From Orobanche coerulescens (taxonomy: Eukaryota > Streptophyta > Magnoliopsida > Lamiales > Orobanchaceae): a stretch of DNA of 64,000 nucleotides. Within the stretch, counting starts at the first letter, position 1, and every line of letters starts with the position of its first letter. The position numbers were made by a program, and so were the translations under genes. Of this stretch, positions 11,447 through 22,300 are shown in pieces. Below the pieces are notes generated by a model, which saw only the letters and a program-made list of their open reading frames with translations, ran no database searches and was not told the origin of the DNA. The stretch is from NCBI GenBank assembly GCA_033398695.1, contig CM065818.1, forward strand, positions 33,380,001 through 33,444,000. The letters run 5' to 3'.

Positions 11447-14400
11447 TGTTATATCCGCAATTTCGGATTTTTGGTAACTTTCTTTTTTCGGCGGAGGTCC
11501 GTTTAGACGACTCTCTTGGGACCGTCTCGTCATTCTGAGAATGATTAATTCTACACTTTTTGTCATCCGAGTTTGTTTCGGTATTGTTTTGTTGAGTTCC
11601 GTGTTTATTAACGACTTTTCCGCGCTCGAGTTCGATTCACGTGAATCTCGTTCGAAATTAATGTTTCGAGTTTCCCGTAAGTTCGTTTAACTTTTTTAGA
11701 CGTGTTGTGAACTTCGGTTTGGTTATTCGATCACGTATCGTGATTTTCGGACGTTTTGGGCCATTTTCGTAATTTCTCAAAGTTTGGGGTAATTACCTTC
11801 CGTTATCGAATTTCGAGCCTTCGGGTGGTCAGAATCGTGTGTTCTATTAGCTCTTAGATTCGTCTTTGCGAGTACTTCGTAACCATATCTTAGGTTCATA
11901 TTCAGGTTCGGGTTTCAGTGTCATTTTCTTGAGTTCGGTGTTATTAAACGACTTTTCCAAGTATGAGTTTGAATTTGTAAAATCGCCATAAATTTTTGGA
12001 AACTCCAAATATTCTGATTCTTTGCAATATTATAAAGCATCGAGTTAGATTTCCAATGGTTCAAACGGTGAGTCAATCGGAGTCCGGACGAGGGAGTTAT
12101 GGTCGAAATAGCTAAGTCACTCACATGTCCCAATTATGGTCGAGCAGCCTGCCGGAAGGGCCGCGGCACACTTGGCCGAGCCGCGGCACGCACACATTGC
12201 AATCTTTGGCCGACCTGCCTGTACCTTGTGCCGCGGCACATGCCGGCAGGGCCGCGGCACACTGTCGAGTCACTGCCGGCAGATTTGGCCCTATGCCGCG
12301 GCACACTTCGGCTGGGCCGCGACACACTGTGTCAGCCTATTTAAGGCCCAGCAGTCGTTTTTTTTGCCATTTTTCTCCTTCTTCTCCTTCTCTTCTGCGG
12401 CTGGGGTTGCTCCTATCATGGAGAGATATTGTTGGTCAATAAATCCATGAAGTCTTGGAGTTCATATCATCAATCATCCATCCTATAACATCCTTTGATC
12501 GAGCGAATCAGGTCAGATTTTCTAGAAATCTAATTTTGGGGATTTTAGGTATTTTGTTCGATTTCATCCGTTTAATCCGATTTAACTTAGGATTGTGATG
12601 GATTGATGATTATTTAGATGTATTGTATCATTTCCCTTGTTATCCCATGGTTGGATCGTATCGATTCGTTGTTTTGGTCGAGTTCTTGACCGACGCCTTG
12701 AAGGTGTCCGGTAAAATGTCATAGAGGGGTTTTCGGGCGTTCTACGATTATTCTTCCTCGTATGATCGATGATTTAATGATTATATGTTGTTAGGGTCGA
12801 ATTCTTGTGAAGAACTCGAGTCGGAACCCTTCCGTTCATTGTCTTCTTCGGGGTCCGAGCTTCCCGGTCGAACCGTGTTCTTCGGAGCGTTTGGTAGCGG
12901 TTATTAAGGCAAGTATCTTACTATACGACTTGTATCTTGTGACTAGTAATTACGTATGAGATGTGTGATGATTTTGCTTGCCTTCATAATTATGTTCCAT
13001 TTGAGTTGGTTGTGTTTTCCGTAATTTGAAGGCTGTGCGATAATATTGTTATATTAGTATACGTGTTAGGCGTTGTGCCATTTGTGCAGGATTGCGCCGT
13101 ACATATGGGATGGTTGTACACTTGGTTGTGCAATGTATTGTGTACCGAACGTGGGTTATGTTTGATATGTGTCGTTGATTGACGATAGTTGTTGCGAGTG
13201 TTGAGATTGTGTTATGTGCGGGTGATGTACGATTTTGTGGTGATCAATGTGATTGATCAATTTTGCTCATTGTTGTATGTAATGTGAATGTGAATATGAA
13301 TATGTGTGTGACCGCTAAGTTCACTCGTGTTGGTTCGACAGGACCTACGAGGATTCGTGGCAGTGGACTACGGGGTCAGAACTTAGTGAGGTACTGAGGT
13401 CCAATCGTGCTGGTCTGACGAGGCCTACGATAACGCATGGCAGTGGACCATGAGTTTCGGACACAGTACGTCTAACCGGGTGAGCTCGACGGGGCTTACG
13501 GTGACACGTGGCAGTGGACTACGGTGTCAGGACTGTGTATGTGATTGTTGAGATTGATATAGTCTGTGCGGGTTGTTAAGCCTACGGAGACACGTGACAG
13601 TGGATCACGGTGTTGGAATTAGTTATGTCTGGTTAATAGTCCGTGCGGGTTGTTGAACCTACGGAGACACGTGACAGTGGATCACAGTGTCGGAATTGAT
13701 TATGTTTGTTTAATTGTGCGTGGTGTAGTCCGTGCGGGTTGTTGAACCTACGGAGACACATGACAGTGGATCACGGCGTCATGAGCATGATTATTTTCAA
13801 ATCAAAGTTTTGAAAAGAAGGTTTTAAGAAAGGAATGTTGGGCCGAGCCCCACGAGATTTATGAAATGTTTTCGTACTGTAAATTGTTGAAATACAATTT
13901 GAGATTTGGGTTAAGACCCTAAGATTTTCGAAAGGTTTTGAAATTCAAAAAAAATTCCCGAGATGATAATCTATTTTCGAATGCTTCATAGCTTATCTTT
14001 CCTTGTGAAAACCTCCCGGGGATATTTGTTACTTGATTATTATATTTGATTCACGATTATTAATTGCTTGTTACATTTCGTATGATTTGATACTTGCATT
14101 AGTAAAACAGTGGAGTTTTACTAACCCCCGAGTAATCGGGGGGTGGATGTCTGTTTTGCGTCCAGGTACATGCAGATTCAGGGGAGCAGTCACAGGATTG
14201 GCACAAGAGGATGACGAGTTGCGATACTAATCATGAGTCGAGAGTTGTTCTGATTTTTGTTGTGTAGTCAGAGTTGATTTCAGTCTTCCGCTGTATTGTA
14301 TTTCGACCCATGTGTGAGTAATGTCGTTTAAGTAAGTTTTGTTGATTGGGTTGTGTGACCTCATCGGTCTGTGTATTCACGTGTAAGTGACCATAACTGT

Positions 14401-14528
14401 CTGTATTATTATATTGTTTGACCCTGGCCGGGCAAACATTTGGTTGTTTATGGATGTTTAGCCTGGTAGATCCTTGAGGAAAGGGTCTACGGCGTGTAAT
14501 ATTCCCATACGGTTTTGGGGGTGTTACA
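11447..14528 (+). repeat. LTR#1 3' LTR (3082 bp)
   Basis: Direct repeat of 5367-8449, beginning TGTTATATCCGC and ending GGTGTTACA. All modules are present: palindromes at 12159-12330 (CCGCGGCAC or variant at 12161, 12181, 12231, 12252, 12296, 12317, less damaged than in the 5' copy), TATA-like box near 12337-12343, GC-AG intron 12909-14165, stem-loop modules at about 13320-13790, and TACTAAC about 40 bp before the acceptor. Confidence 0.92.
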
Positions 14529-15772
14529 GGTCATCAAAATCTCCTGACAAATTTCTGAAACATAAACTAAACGCATTGGCATTACACATTTTAATACTCT
14601 CACATGTAAATCTCCTGGTCATCACATTTTAATACTCTCACATTGGTAAATCTCCTGGTCATCACATCACATGTAACTGTATGATTTATTTATTGACTAG
14701 CTGCATGGTGGAGTTCTTATGGCAAACATACTCCGGAATTGCAAAGCTTCGCCATTCGAATTCTTAGCCTAACTTGTAGCTCTTCCGGATGCGAGAGAAA
14801 TTGGAGTGTATTTGAGCATGTAAGTAACCTTTAAACTCGTAAGTAAGTTAAACCACCTACTAGGCTGCTACCATTTGAAATTACAGTGATCTTATTATTT
14901 CGATGTTTTTTTTTTGTAGCTTCATAGCAAAAGAAGAAACCGGCTTGCACAACAGAAGTTGAACGATTTGGTGTTTGTCAAATACAATAGAGCTTTAAAA
15001 CGTAGATATGAAATTCGTGATGTGATTAATCCCATCTTGTTAAATGAGATTGATGATAGCAATGAGTGGTTGATCGGTAAGATGGATGGAGATAACGAAG
15101 AAAAAGATGATGAATTTGTATTTTCCAGAGAAGATGGATTAACTCACAAGGATGTTGCTAAAGCTTCTGGAGCAGGAGAACCTCGTTACAATTCTAGGTA
15201 AAATTTATACAAAAATAAATCTAATAATTAATACAAGTCATTAATTAATATATTTATTATATAAATGTAGTACTTATATATATGTATATGTATATCTTTA
15301 TTATAGGTCAAATGCCTCTCGTGGATCCTCAAAAGTCAACAAAAAGGGATCAAATACCTCTGACCAGTCATCTAAAAGGCGCTTAATTGATGAAAGTGAA
15401 GACGAGGAAGATGAAATTGAATTTAATGAGGGGGATAAAAATCCTAATACTGACCACAACTTGGATGATGAAGATTTTGAAAATATTGAAGAAGAGCCTG
15501 AAGATTACTAATAAATATAACTTCAATTAGAGTGTCGTAGTTGATTTTCTAGCTTTTTTATGTTACCATGACTTCTTATTTGTGCCTTAAGTTTGAATCT
15601 GGTTATCATATGACAATTTAATTTGCTTATAATATGTTAAATTTATTGTTATGTATTTTTTTCCCAACTTTTGTGGTTTTTTCAAAAAGCGCGCTTATGC
15701 GCGTTGCGCTTATGCTCCAGGAGGCCTTTGCACTTCAGTGCGCATATCGCGTTTAACAACACTGATAAGAAC

Positions 15773-16640
15773 CAGATAGAAAAAAAAACGCGGCTTCTGT
15801 TCGCTAACTTCGCTTCTGGCTTCTGTTCGAGAAATCGTTTCTATACGACATTCACTTCGCCAAATCGACTTCGACAAATCGCTTCTCAGTGTTCGATTTT
15901 CACTTGGCTTGATGAATTTTGTTCTCGATATCAATCTGAATCATGTGGTTGCTGCTGTGAGTTTTAAATTTCTACCTAGGGTTTCAATACTTTTTAGTTT
16001 TTGTATAATGGTATGAGAAATCAGAATATTTTTTCTAATTTCTAGCCTAGGGTTGCTTCTGTGAGTTGTAATGTATTTGATTTATTGATTATTGTATGAG
16101 AAATCAAAAAATTAGAAATACAATATGGTTTCTTCAATCTTCTTATCTTCACTGTGAAATTTGTTATTTGATAATTGATTATAGAAATTTGGTTTTGAGT
16201 TTAAGTGTACAATGAATCATCATAATTTAATAGAAAATCATGAATGAGGAAAATATTATCCTATAATAATCAATTATATTCACTAAAAAGCTCGATTCAC
16301 TAAAAAAATCATAAGCTTAAATCATGATTCACTAAAAACAAATCATCAATTAGAAAATCATGATTGGTCAAAGCTTAAATCCTCAAAGGGTACTGTACCT
16401 TGAGGCTTGATTCACTAAAAAAAAAAACAAATTTGTGGATGCGTCATTAAAAATCAATATTCATCATTAATGACTTTTGGCTGTTGATATAGAAATTTGG
16501 TATTGACCAACTATTGATATTATATAAACACTTTGTTTTGCATTTGTTTATGTAATTATTCAGTTGTAATTTTGAAAATTGTAATTCTATATTTCTATTG
16601 ATTGTTATTGTATTTGCAAATTGTTTAGGATATATAATTA
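15773..16640. other. Right part of the outer hAT, upstream of its transposase remnant
   Basis: AT-rich, intron-like sequence with no coding potential. It is the 5' untranslated portion of the outer hAT, displaced 12.7 kb from its left end by the nested insertions. Confidence 0.55.
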
Positions 16641-16642
16641 CT

Positions 16643-16937
16643 ATGGATAAGCTTTTAACAAAAAGAAAAGCAACCGTTGATTCGGAGCCGAGTAATGGTC
16701 CCGTTGGTTTACTTGCTTATAAAGTTAACATTGACACTACCGGTTGCAACGGCATCGATTGAGAGGGCATTTTCTGCTATGCATATTGTAAAAAACAGGT
16801 TGCGTAATAGAATGGGAAATCAATGGATGAACGATAACTTGGTAGCTTATATTGAAAAGGAAGTTTTTGCAGACGTCGAGAATGAAGATATCATTGATAT
16901 GTTTCAGAATATGAAAACGCGTCGAATTTGTTGTTAA
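16643..16937 (+). pseudogene. Outer hAT transposase remnant (N-terminus fused to dimerisation domain)
   Basis: The ATG at 16643 begins MDKLLTKRKATVDSEPSNG, which resembles the start of plant TTF-zinc-finger/DUF4371 hAT transposases. Within 60 bp the sequence jumps to the extreme C-terminal dimerisation region (LPVATASIERAFSAM, then NRMGNQWMNDNLVAYIEKE), with a frame change at about 16700. Roughly the central 600 codons of a normal transposase of this family are missing. This is the classic internal-deletion structure of non-autonomous hAT elements. Confidence 0.82.
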
Positions 16938-17097
16938 ATCTGTAAAGGTTAGTATTACGGCTTTTTGAAAATGTATACTTACTTTTTGATCAAAATTTGG
17001 CATGAATATAATATTGTCGTATTATCGTATATATTTTTTTTGTTTATTAGAGAGGACCACCCTTGGAAAAATTCCTGGCTCCGTCCCTGCATGTGAT

Positions 17098-17815
17098 GCA
17101 GCTTTTTTTTTTCAATATATTGCAGCAGTCCGCTTGTTTGTGGTGGAGAGAAGAAAACAAGTGCTTGGATTTAGATCTAAAATTCTTGATTCGATTTCTG
17201 ATACAGAGGATCATCTATAAGATGCAACTGTAGAGCATACTTTCGTCATATTACTCAAACGGTTAGAGTCGTGCTGATAACATGTTATGAAATCGAAATA
17301 TTATAGAGAGAGAATAGAGAGAGAAATTAAAGTATGATTCTCATGTATGTTTTTCATTAATAACTGAAGTCCTATTTATAGGAAAACTTCAGATGGCACA
17401 ATCGTAATTACATATTTATATTAGGGGCATAATAGTCATTCACACTATATCAAACTTTCAAACCTGTTTTTATATGAGTGATACATTATTAAATTGAGAA
17501 CATAGATTTGAGGAGTGAGGTTAGATGACGCAATGATGGGATGGAGGAAATAGGTTTGAGATGCTCCAAGTCAAAGCACAAGTGAGTAGATATTCAGAAA
17601 ACAGAGAGTATGACGTCCGTCCATCTTTCGTCTTCATCAAAACTTTCCTACAAGGGTTTAAATGTAAAAAAGTGAAAAGGCGACACCCCGAGCAATCATT
17701 TTTATTTTTGTCCAAAGATTAATTTGGATCAATCATTCCTTTGAATTTATTTATTTATTTGTTTATTTATTTTTTTTGAAAATTGACTTTCATCCTTTGA
17801 ATTTAAATCACACTA
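17098..17815. other. Flank of the hAT nest and probable upstream region of the SPX-MFS gene
   Basis: No gene recognised. From about 17283 the sequence TGTTATGAAATCGAAAT, preceded by GTGCTGATAACA, resembles the border of a Copia-type LTR seen widely in plants, but no matching end or TSD could be fixed, so this is only a suggestion. Confidence 0.35.
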
Positions 17816-17845
17816 CAAAAGAAATTATTTCAACCTTTTCAAGTC

Positions 17846-19398
17846 TGTCTTTCTCTCTCGCACGCATCTCCACTCTGTCCCTCCAGCCATCTTTCCCTCT
17901 CGCGCCAGACAGCATACGTACACACACACACACACAAACGTGTGTGGATACGTGTTTATGTAGGCTGCTGTCACCGCCCTCCTTTTTTTTTTTTTGTCGC
18001 TAGATAAGGAATTCCGTTGAATATATTTCGGATCTTTATCAAAGATCTGAAATCTGAGAATATTGCAGAATTGTTTATTTTATTTTATTTTATCTTCTAA
18101 GTTGCGCCAATTCCGGTGCCAGACGAATCCTCCGGTAATGCCCTGTTTCTCATCGCCTCCAAAGAGAACCCTTTTCCTCCCTCTTTCTTCTCTTACATGT
18201 GTAGGCATTTGTATATCTACAATCATATGCTTGTGTAATTCGATGAATGAAGTTTCAGGGTAATATGATATGCTCAGGCTCGATGTTGATATTATTTTAT
18301 TTTTTCAAGAGTTATGTAATTTAGATAATAATATTAAATCTTGAATAAATAAATTGTGGTGTTTTGTCATGAAAGTCTTACTTTAGAGTTGGCGCTGTTT
18401 GTGGTTTGGAAGAGTATATGCTCTGTTTGATTGTGACAGAGGATTATTAGTGCTTGATGTTAAATGGGATTTGTAGTAGGTATTATTTGTAAACGACTGT
18501 TCAGGAGACTAAGTCAAGATAGATGAGCTTGATCCTTTTTTCATGATTTATCTTTGGCTTTTTCTGATATGGTCCGATTGTGAGCTCTAATATGGGCGCC
18601 TTGATACTCGTCATTATTGATGAAAAGTATTTATGAAGATTTTTCTTGACTGTAGATCTAAGGAGGAACCCCCCCCCTCTCCCCCTTCCTTTTGTTGATT
18701 TTTCAAAAGAGAAATTGTGTGCAAAAATTGTTGTTTGTTTTTGAATCTATGTTTTGTTCCTATCTAGCTCTTGTATGAAAGGGCAACAATGGGTTGGTTG
18801 GATATGTGTAATAACCCTTGCCTTCATCCAATAAATGTACTTATATATAAGCAGTATGTCAATTGGAAGTGTTTTTGAGTCTGCATCAAGAATGTATTAA
18901 GGAAGTTATCTAATTAGTTTCATTTTTTTTGAAATTGAGAAGAAAGTTCAGAGGAACTCATTGTGGTCATTGCTGTGACAAATTGTGAAGATCATCACCA
19001 CTTTCCTAGGTAGCATAAATTCGGACTTCTGAATTCTGGGTGGTGTTGGCTTGGCATGTCAAGCTGAGTAAATTCGAAGGGCTTTGCAATTGGAATTATC
19101 AGCTGTGGTTATGCATGATGAGCATATTTTTGACTTTCTAAGTGGATACTTTCTGAGGCATAAATAGGATGATTCTTTCTTTCGTGATTTTTAAATTTGA
19201 GGGAACTGTAGAGAATTTTTTTGTTTGATGACATTCTTGGCTGTGAAATTGTTATCTATTGACTATTGGAAAATGGAAAAGGTGAAACATTTCTTGGAAA
19301 AATGGATGACCATCTATTGGAATTAACAAAGTTGTGAAGGTAATAAGATTATTTTGCTATTCTCATCTTAATTTTGCATTGTTGTACTGCAGTGAAAG
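17846..19398 (+). other. Probable 5' untranslated region and leader intron of the SPX-MFS gene
   Basis: A pyrimidine-rich stretch with CT and CA runs (17846-18000) looks like a plant 5' untranslated exon. A donor at 18135 (CCG|GTAATG) and an acceptor at 19391-19392 (TGCAG|TGAAAG), six bases before the start codon, would define a leader intron of about 1.26 kb. This is inferred from splice signals alone; the transcription start is not determined. Confidence 0.45.
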
Positions 19399-22300
19399 AT
19401 GGTTGCCTTCGGGAAAAAGTTGAAGGAAAGACAAATTCAGGAATGGCATGGGTATGCCTTGAATAAGTACTTGATTCATTCGAGATTCAGTTGTTCGTTG
19501 ATAAAATGCTCTTTGTATGATTGGATAATTTGAGACATCAAAATGCGAGAATGCTTGGGATCCTAGCTGTTATCAATATGAAGCCATACAATGTATAGCT
19601 ACGATGGCTTTTTTTTGCAAGTGGCAATATTATGATATGCTCTTATGGACAGAAATTTATTGTGGAACATATTTCTTTTCTTGCAATGTGTAGTGGCAAC
19701 AAATTATTACAGGCTAATTATGTTGCTATTAAAAGTTGCATGAAGCAAGAAAATATTAATACACATTTGTTTTCCTTAAGTTGTTTTTGCACCAAATGAT
19801 TTTAAGTATTTTGGTGTCACAATGCAGATATTACATCAACTACAAATTAATGAAGAAAAAGGTGAAGCAATACTCTAATCAAATTGAAGCTGGAGCACTG
19901 GATCGACGATATGTTCTCAAGGATTTCTCCAGAATGCTGGATATTCAGGTGAACACAAATTGCGTCTAATATAAATATTGTTGACAGACAGATTAATTTC
20001 CTTATGGCATAATTGTACTGTTTTCTTCTGCTGACTTGTTTTAGATCCTTGATATTTATCCAACTCAAGCTAACAGTTTTTTCATGGCTTTATAAAACTG
20101 TTCTGAATAAACGTTTTAACCTTCTCCTTAGAGTCGTTTCATTTGCTAAATTTATTTTTTATTTATGGAGATGGTGGCCATTATGTTGTAAAATGTGTAA
20201 TGTTTCCACCATGGAGAGATTTAACTTGAAAAAACAGCTTCTGAGTATTGTGGCTAAATGAAAATTCAAAATTTAATTAACCGTGCTTGACATGAATATG
20301 GTTAATTTTCATAGAGATTTCACTTTTATATTTTTTCCTTGAAGTACTTGCCACGTTGGTTTGATGACAATGAAACATGAGATCTTCATTCATGTTGATG
20401 GCCTTGATCTTTGCTAGTGCTGTTATCCTGTTGTGTCTCTATGTAACACTTGGTCTGGATAAGCAAAGTCGAGCGTGTTTAACACTGGAGGAAAAATGAC
20501 TATGCTGGCATTACATTTGATTGTGTTTCTGCCAAGTTGTTTACTATGAGGCTTATATAATTGCGCTGCTTTTATTTCAGATAGAAAAAATCGTTCTCTT
20601 TATGTTAGAACAACAAGGCCTAATTGCAAGCAGGATCGCCCAGCTGAACAAACAACAAGATTCTCTTCAGGAAGAGCCTGACATATCTAAAATATCAGAG
20701 CTAAGAGAAGCTTATAGGGCCGTTGGTCAGGATCTTCTAAGGCTTCTCTTTTTCGTTGAAATGAACGCCATTGGTCTGCGGAAGATCCTTAAGAAGTTTG
20801 ATAAGCGATTTGGGTATAGGTTCACTGATTACTATGTCAAAACTCGTGCTAATCATCCTTATTCCCAGCTTCAGCAAGTATTCAAGCATGTGGTAATATA
20901 TAATGGAAGGATCTAGATGATTCCATTTTCAAGTTTTTTTATGTCAGAATATCAATAAACAATCTTATTGCTCCAGATACTTCTTTATCAGCATCATCGA
21001 ACTCATTCCATTATCATTAACGAACCTTAGAGCTTGTTTTGGTGAGCTTCTTTAAAAATGTTTGGTCATTTGTTTTAACGTAAGTTCTTATAAGCTTCCA
21101 ACATAAGATATTATAAGCTTTTATTTATTATTTATTTATTTATAAATAAGAACTTATTTTGACAAAGATGTTCAGAAGAGTTTATACCTTATAAGCTCTT
21201 CAAAATTGTCCGTGAACTTTCTAGAAACAGATCTGATAAGCTCCCAAATTAAGATGTTAATAGCTTCTAAACTTTGTTGTTGTAAACTTGGAAAATCCCA
21301 ACTTTTTTTTTTTCTTTCCAAATTAAGATCTGATCTTAATATATTCTTTTGTATTTGACTATTTAATTACAAAACTGGCATTACCAACATCTTAAAAGCT
21401 CTATCATCTTATTTTATCCAAACACGTTAACAACTTGATTTCAGGATAAGATCGAACTTCTTACGCTCTAAAAAACTTATATGATATGAGCTTACAAGAT
21501 TTTTTAGATAAGCGCACCCAAATAATTCGTAATAATTATATTTGCAACTAATGGAAAAGGAAAATGAAAAAGATTGTCCCTGACTTGACGACTGATTACT
21601 GCAGGGTTTGGGAGCTGTTATTGGAGCTATATCTCGCAATCTTGCGGATCTTCAGGACCGCCAGGGAAGTTACTTATCGATTTACGACCAACCTGCACTT
21701 CCTCTCCAGGTATCTGTACTCCTATCTTCCATAGTTTATGAGCTTCTCTCACTATACCTGTCTTGAAATTCCTTGATACCTAGCTTATTGCATGAACTGC
21801 AGGATCCTATTGTCGATTCACTAAAATCAGCTGGCGACAGGTTAACCCACTCAACAAATTTCCTAAACTTTTTAGGGCAACATGCGCTTATCATGCGCGA
21901 AGAGTTACCTTCCCCTGTTGACGAGCATGTTGATGACGAGAGATACCATTTCATGTCACTTGTTCTGAACTTGGCAAACACTTTCCTTTACATGGTCAAT
22001 ACGTATATTATTGTTCCCACCGCAGATGACTACTCCATGAGCCTTGGGGCGGCGGCTACTGTCTGTGGTGTCGTGATTGGGGCAATGGCAGTAGCACAGA
22101 TATTTTCTTCTGTGTACTTCAGTGCTTGGTCTAACAAATCATACTTCAGACCTTTGGTGTTTAGCAGCATAGTTCTCTTCATTGGAAATGCTATGTATGC
22201 TTTCGCCTATGACCTCAATTCAATATCAGTACTTTTGATTGGTCGAATATTTTGTGGGTAGGTGGCTCCTCTCTCTCCCTCCCTCCTTCCCTCCCTCCTC

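Larger units (their letters stand above)
5367..14528 (+). mobile_element. LTR#1: gag-only Ty3/Gypsy-type retrotransposon (TR-GAG-like)
   Basis: The element runs from TGTAATATCC to GTGTTACA and is flanked by a 5 bp TSD, GGTCA (5362-5366 and 14529-14533), inside the hAT transposase exon. Two LTRs of about 3.08 kb enclose a 3.0 kb interior. The interior holds a tRNA-Met primer site, a 1.3 kb leader, one gag gene with two zinc knuckles, and a purine tract. No protease, reverse transcriptase or integrase is present. Such gag-only elements (TR-GAG class) need the pol of a relative to move. LTR ends, gag and purine-tract hairpin match the chromodomain-bearing LTR#4. The LTRs differ by a few percent by eye, so the insertion is not very recent. 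Confidence 0.9.
3648..15511 (+). pseudogene. hAT transposase pseudogene (BED zinc finger, DUF659, hAT dimerisation), split by LTR#1
   Basis: The ATG at 3648 opens a frame with a BED-type zinc finger (CNFCGK... at about 3717-3815), an acidic linker with a run of Asp, and a DUF659/hAT core at 4190-5366 containing the motif VTDSASNNKAA. At 5366 the frame is broken by LTR#1. After 14533 it resumes: an exon at about 14705-14820 codes the dimerisation motif SLTCSSSGCERNW, an exon follows at about 14921-15199, and an acidic C-terminal exon at 15307-15511 ends in TAA. Besides the 9.2 kb insertion there is a TGA at 3672 where this family has Trp, a shift in a poly-A run near 3870, and further shifts near 4085 and 4165. 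The gene is dead. The family is clear; exon borders after 14533 are approximate. Confidence 0.88.
3099..15764 (+). mobile_element. Inner hAT element with decayed transposase gene
   Basis: Terminal inverted repeats CAGTGTTGTTAAA (3099) and TTTAACAACACTG (ending 15764) are perfect over 13 bp. The 8 bp TSD ATAAGAAC lies at 3091-3098 and 15765-15772. The first about 170 bp and last about 90 bp are packed with GCGC/AAGCGCGC subterminal repeats, as expected for transposase binding sites of hAT elements. Removing LTR#1 (5367-14528 plus one TSD copy) leaves an element of about 3.5 kb, a normal size for an autonomous plant hAT. It lies inside the outer hAT. Confidence 0.92.
2910..17089 (+). mobile_element. 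Outer hAT element, internally deleted, interrupted by a second hAT
   Basis: The ends are CAGAGACGGAGCTGGG (left) and CTGGCTCCGTCCCTG (right), inverted with two or three mismatches. A perfect 8 bp TSD, CATGTGAT, flanks it at 2902-2909 and 17090-17097. An 8 bp TSD with CAGRGACGGAGC ends is typical of plant hAT elements. Without the nested insertion its own length is about 1.5 kb (2910-3098 plus 15773-17089). The right part keeps the start and the C-terminal end of a transposase, joined by a large internal deletion, so this is a Ds-like derivative unable to move by itself. Confidence 0.9.
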
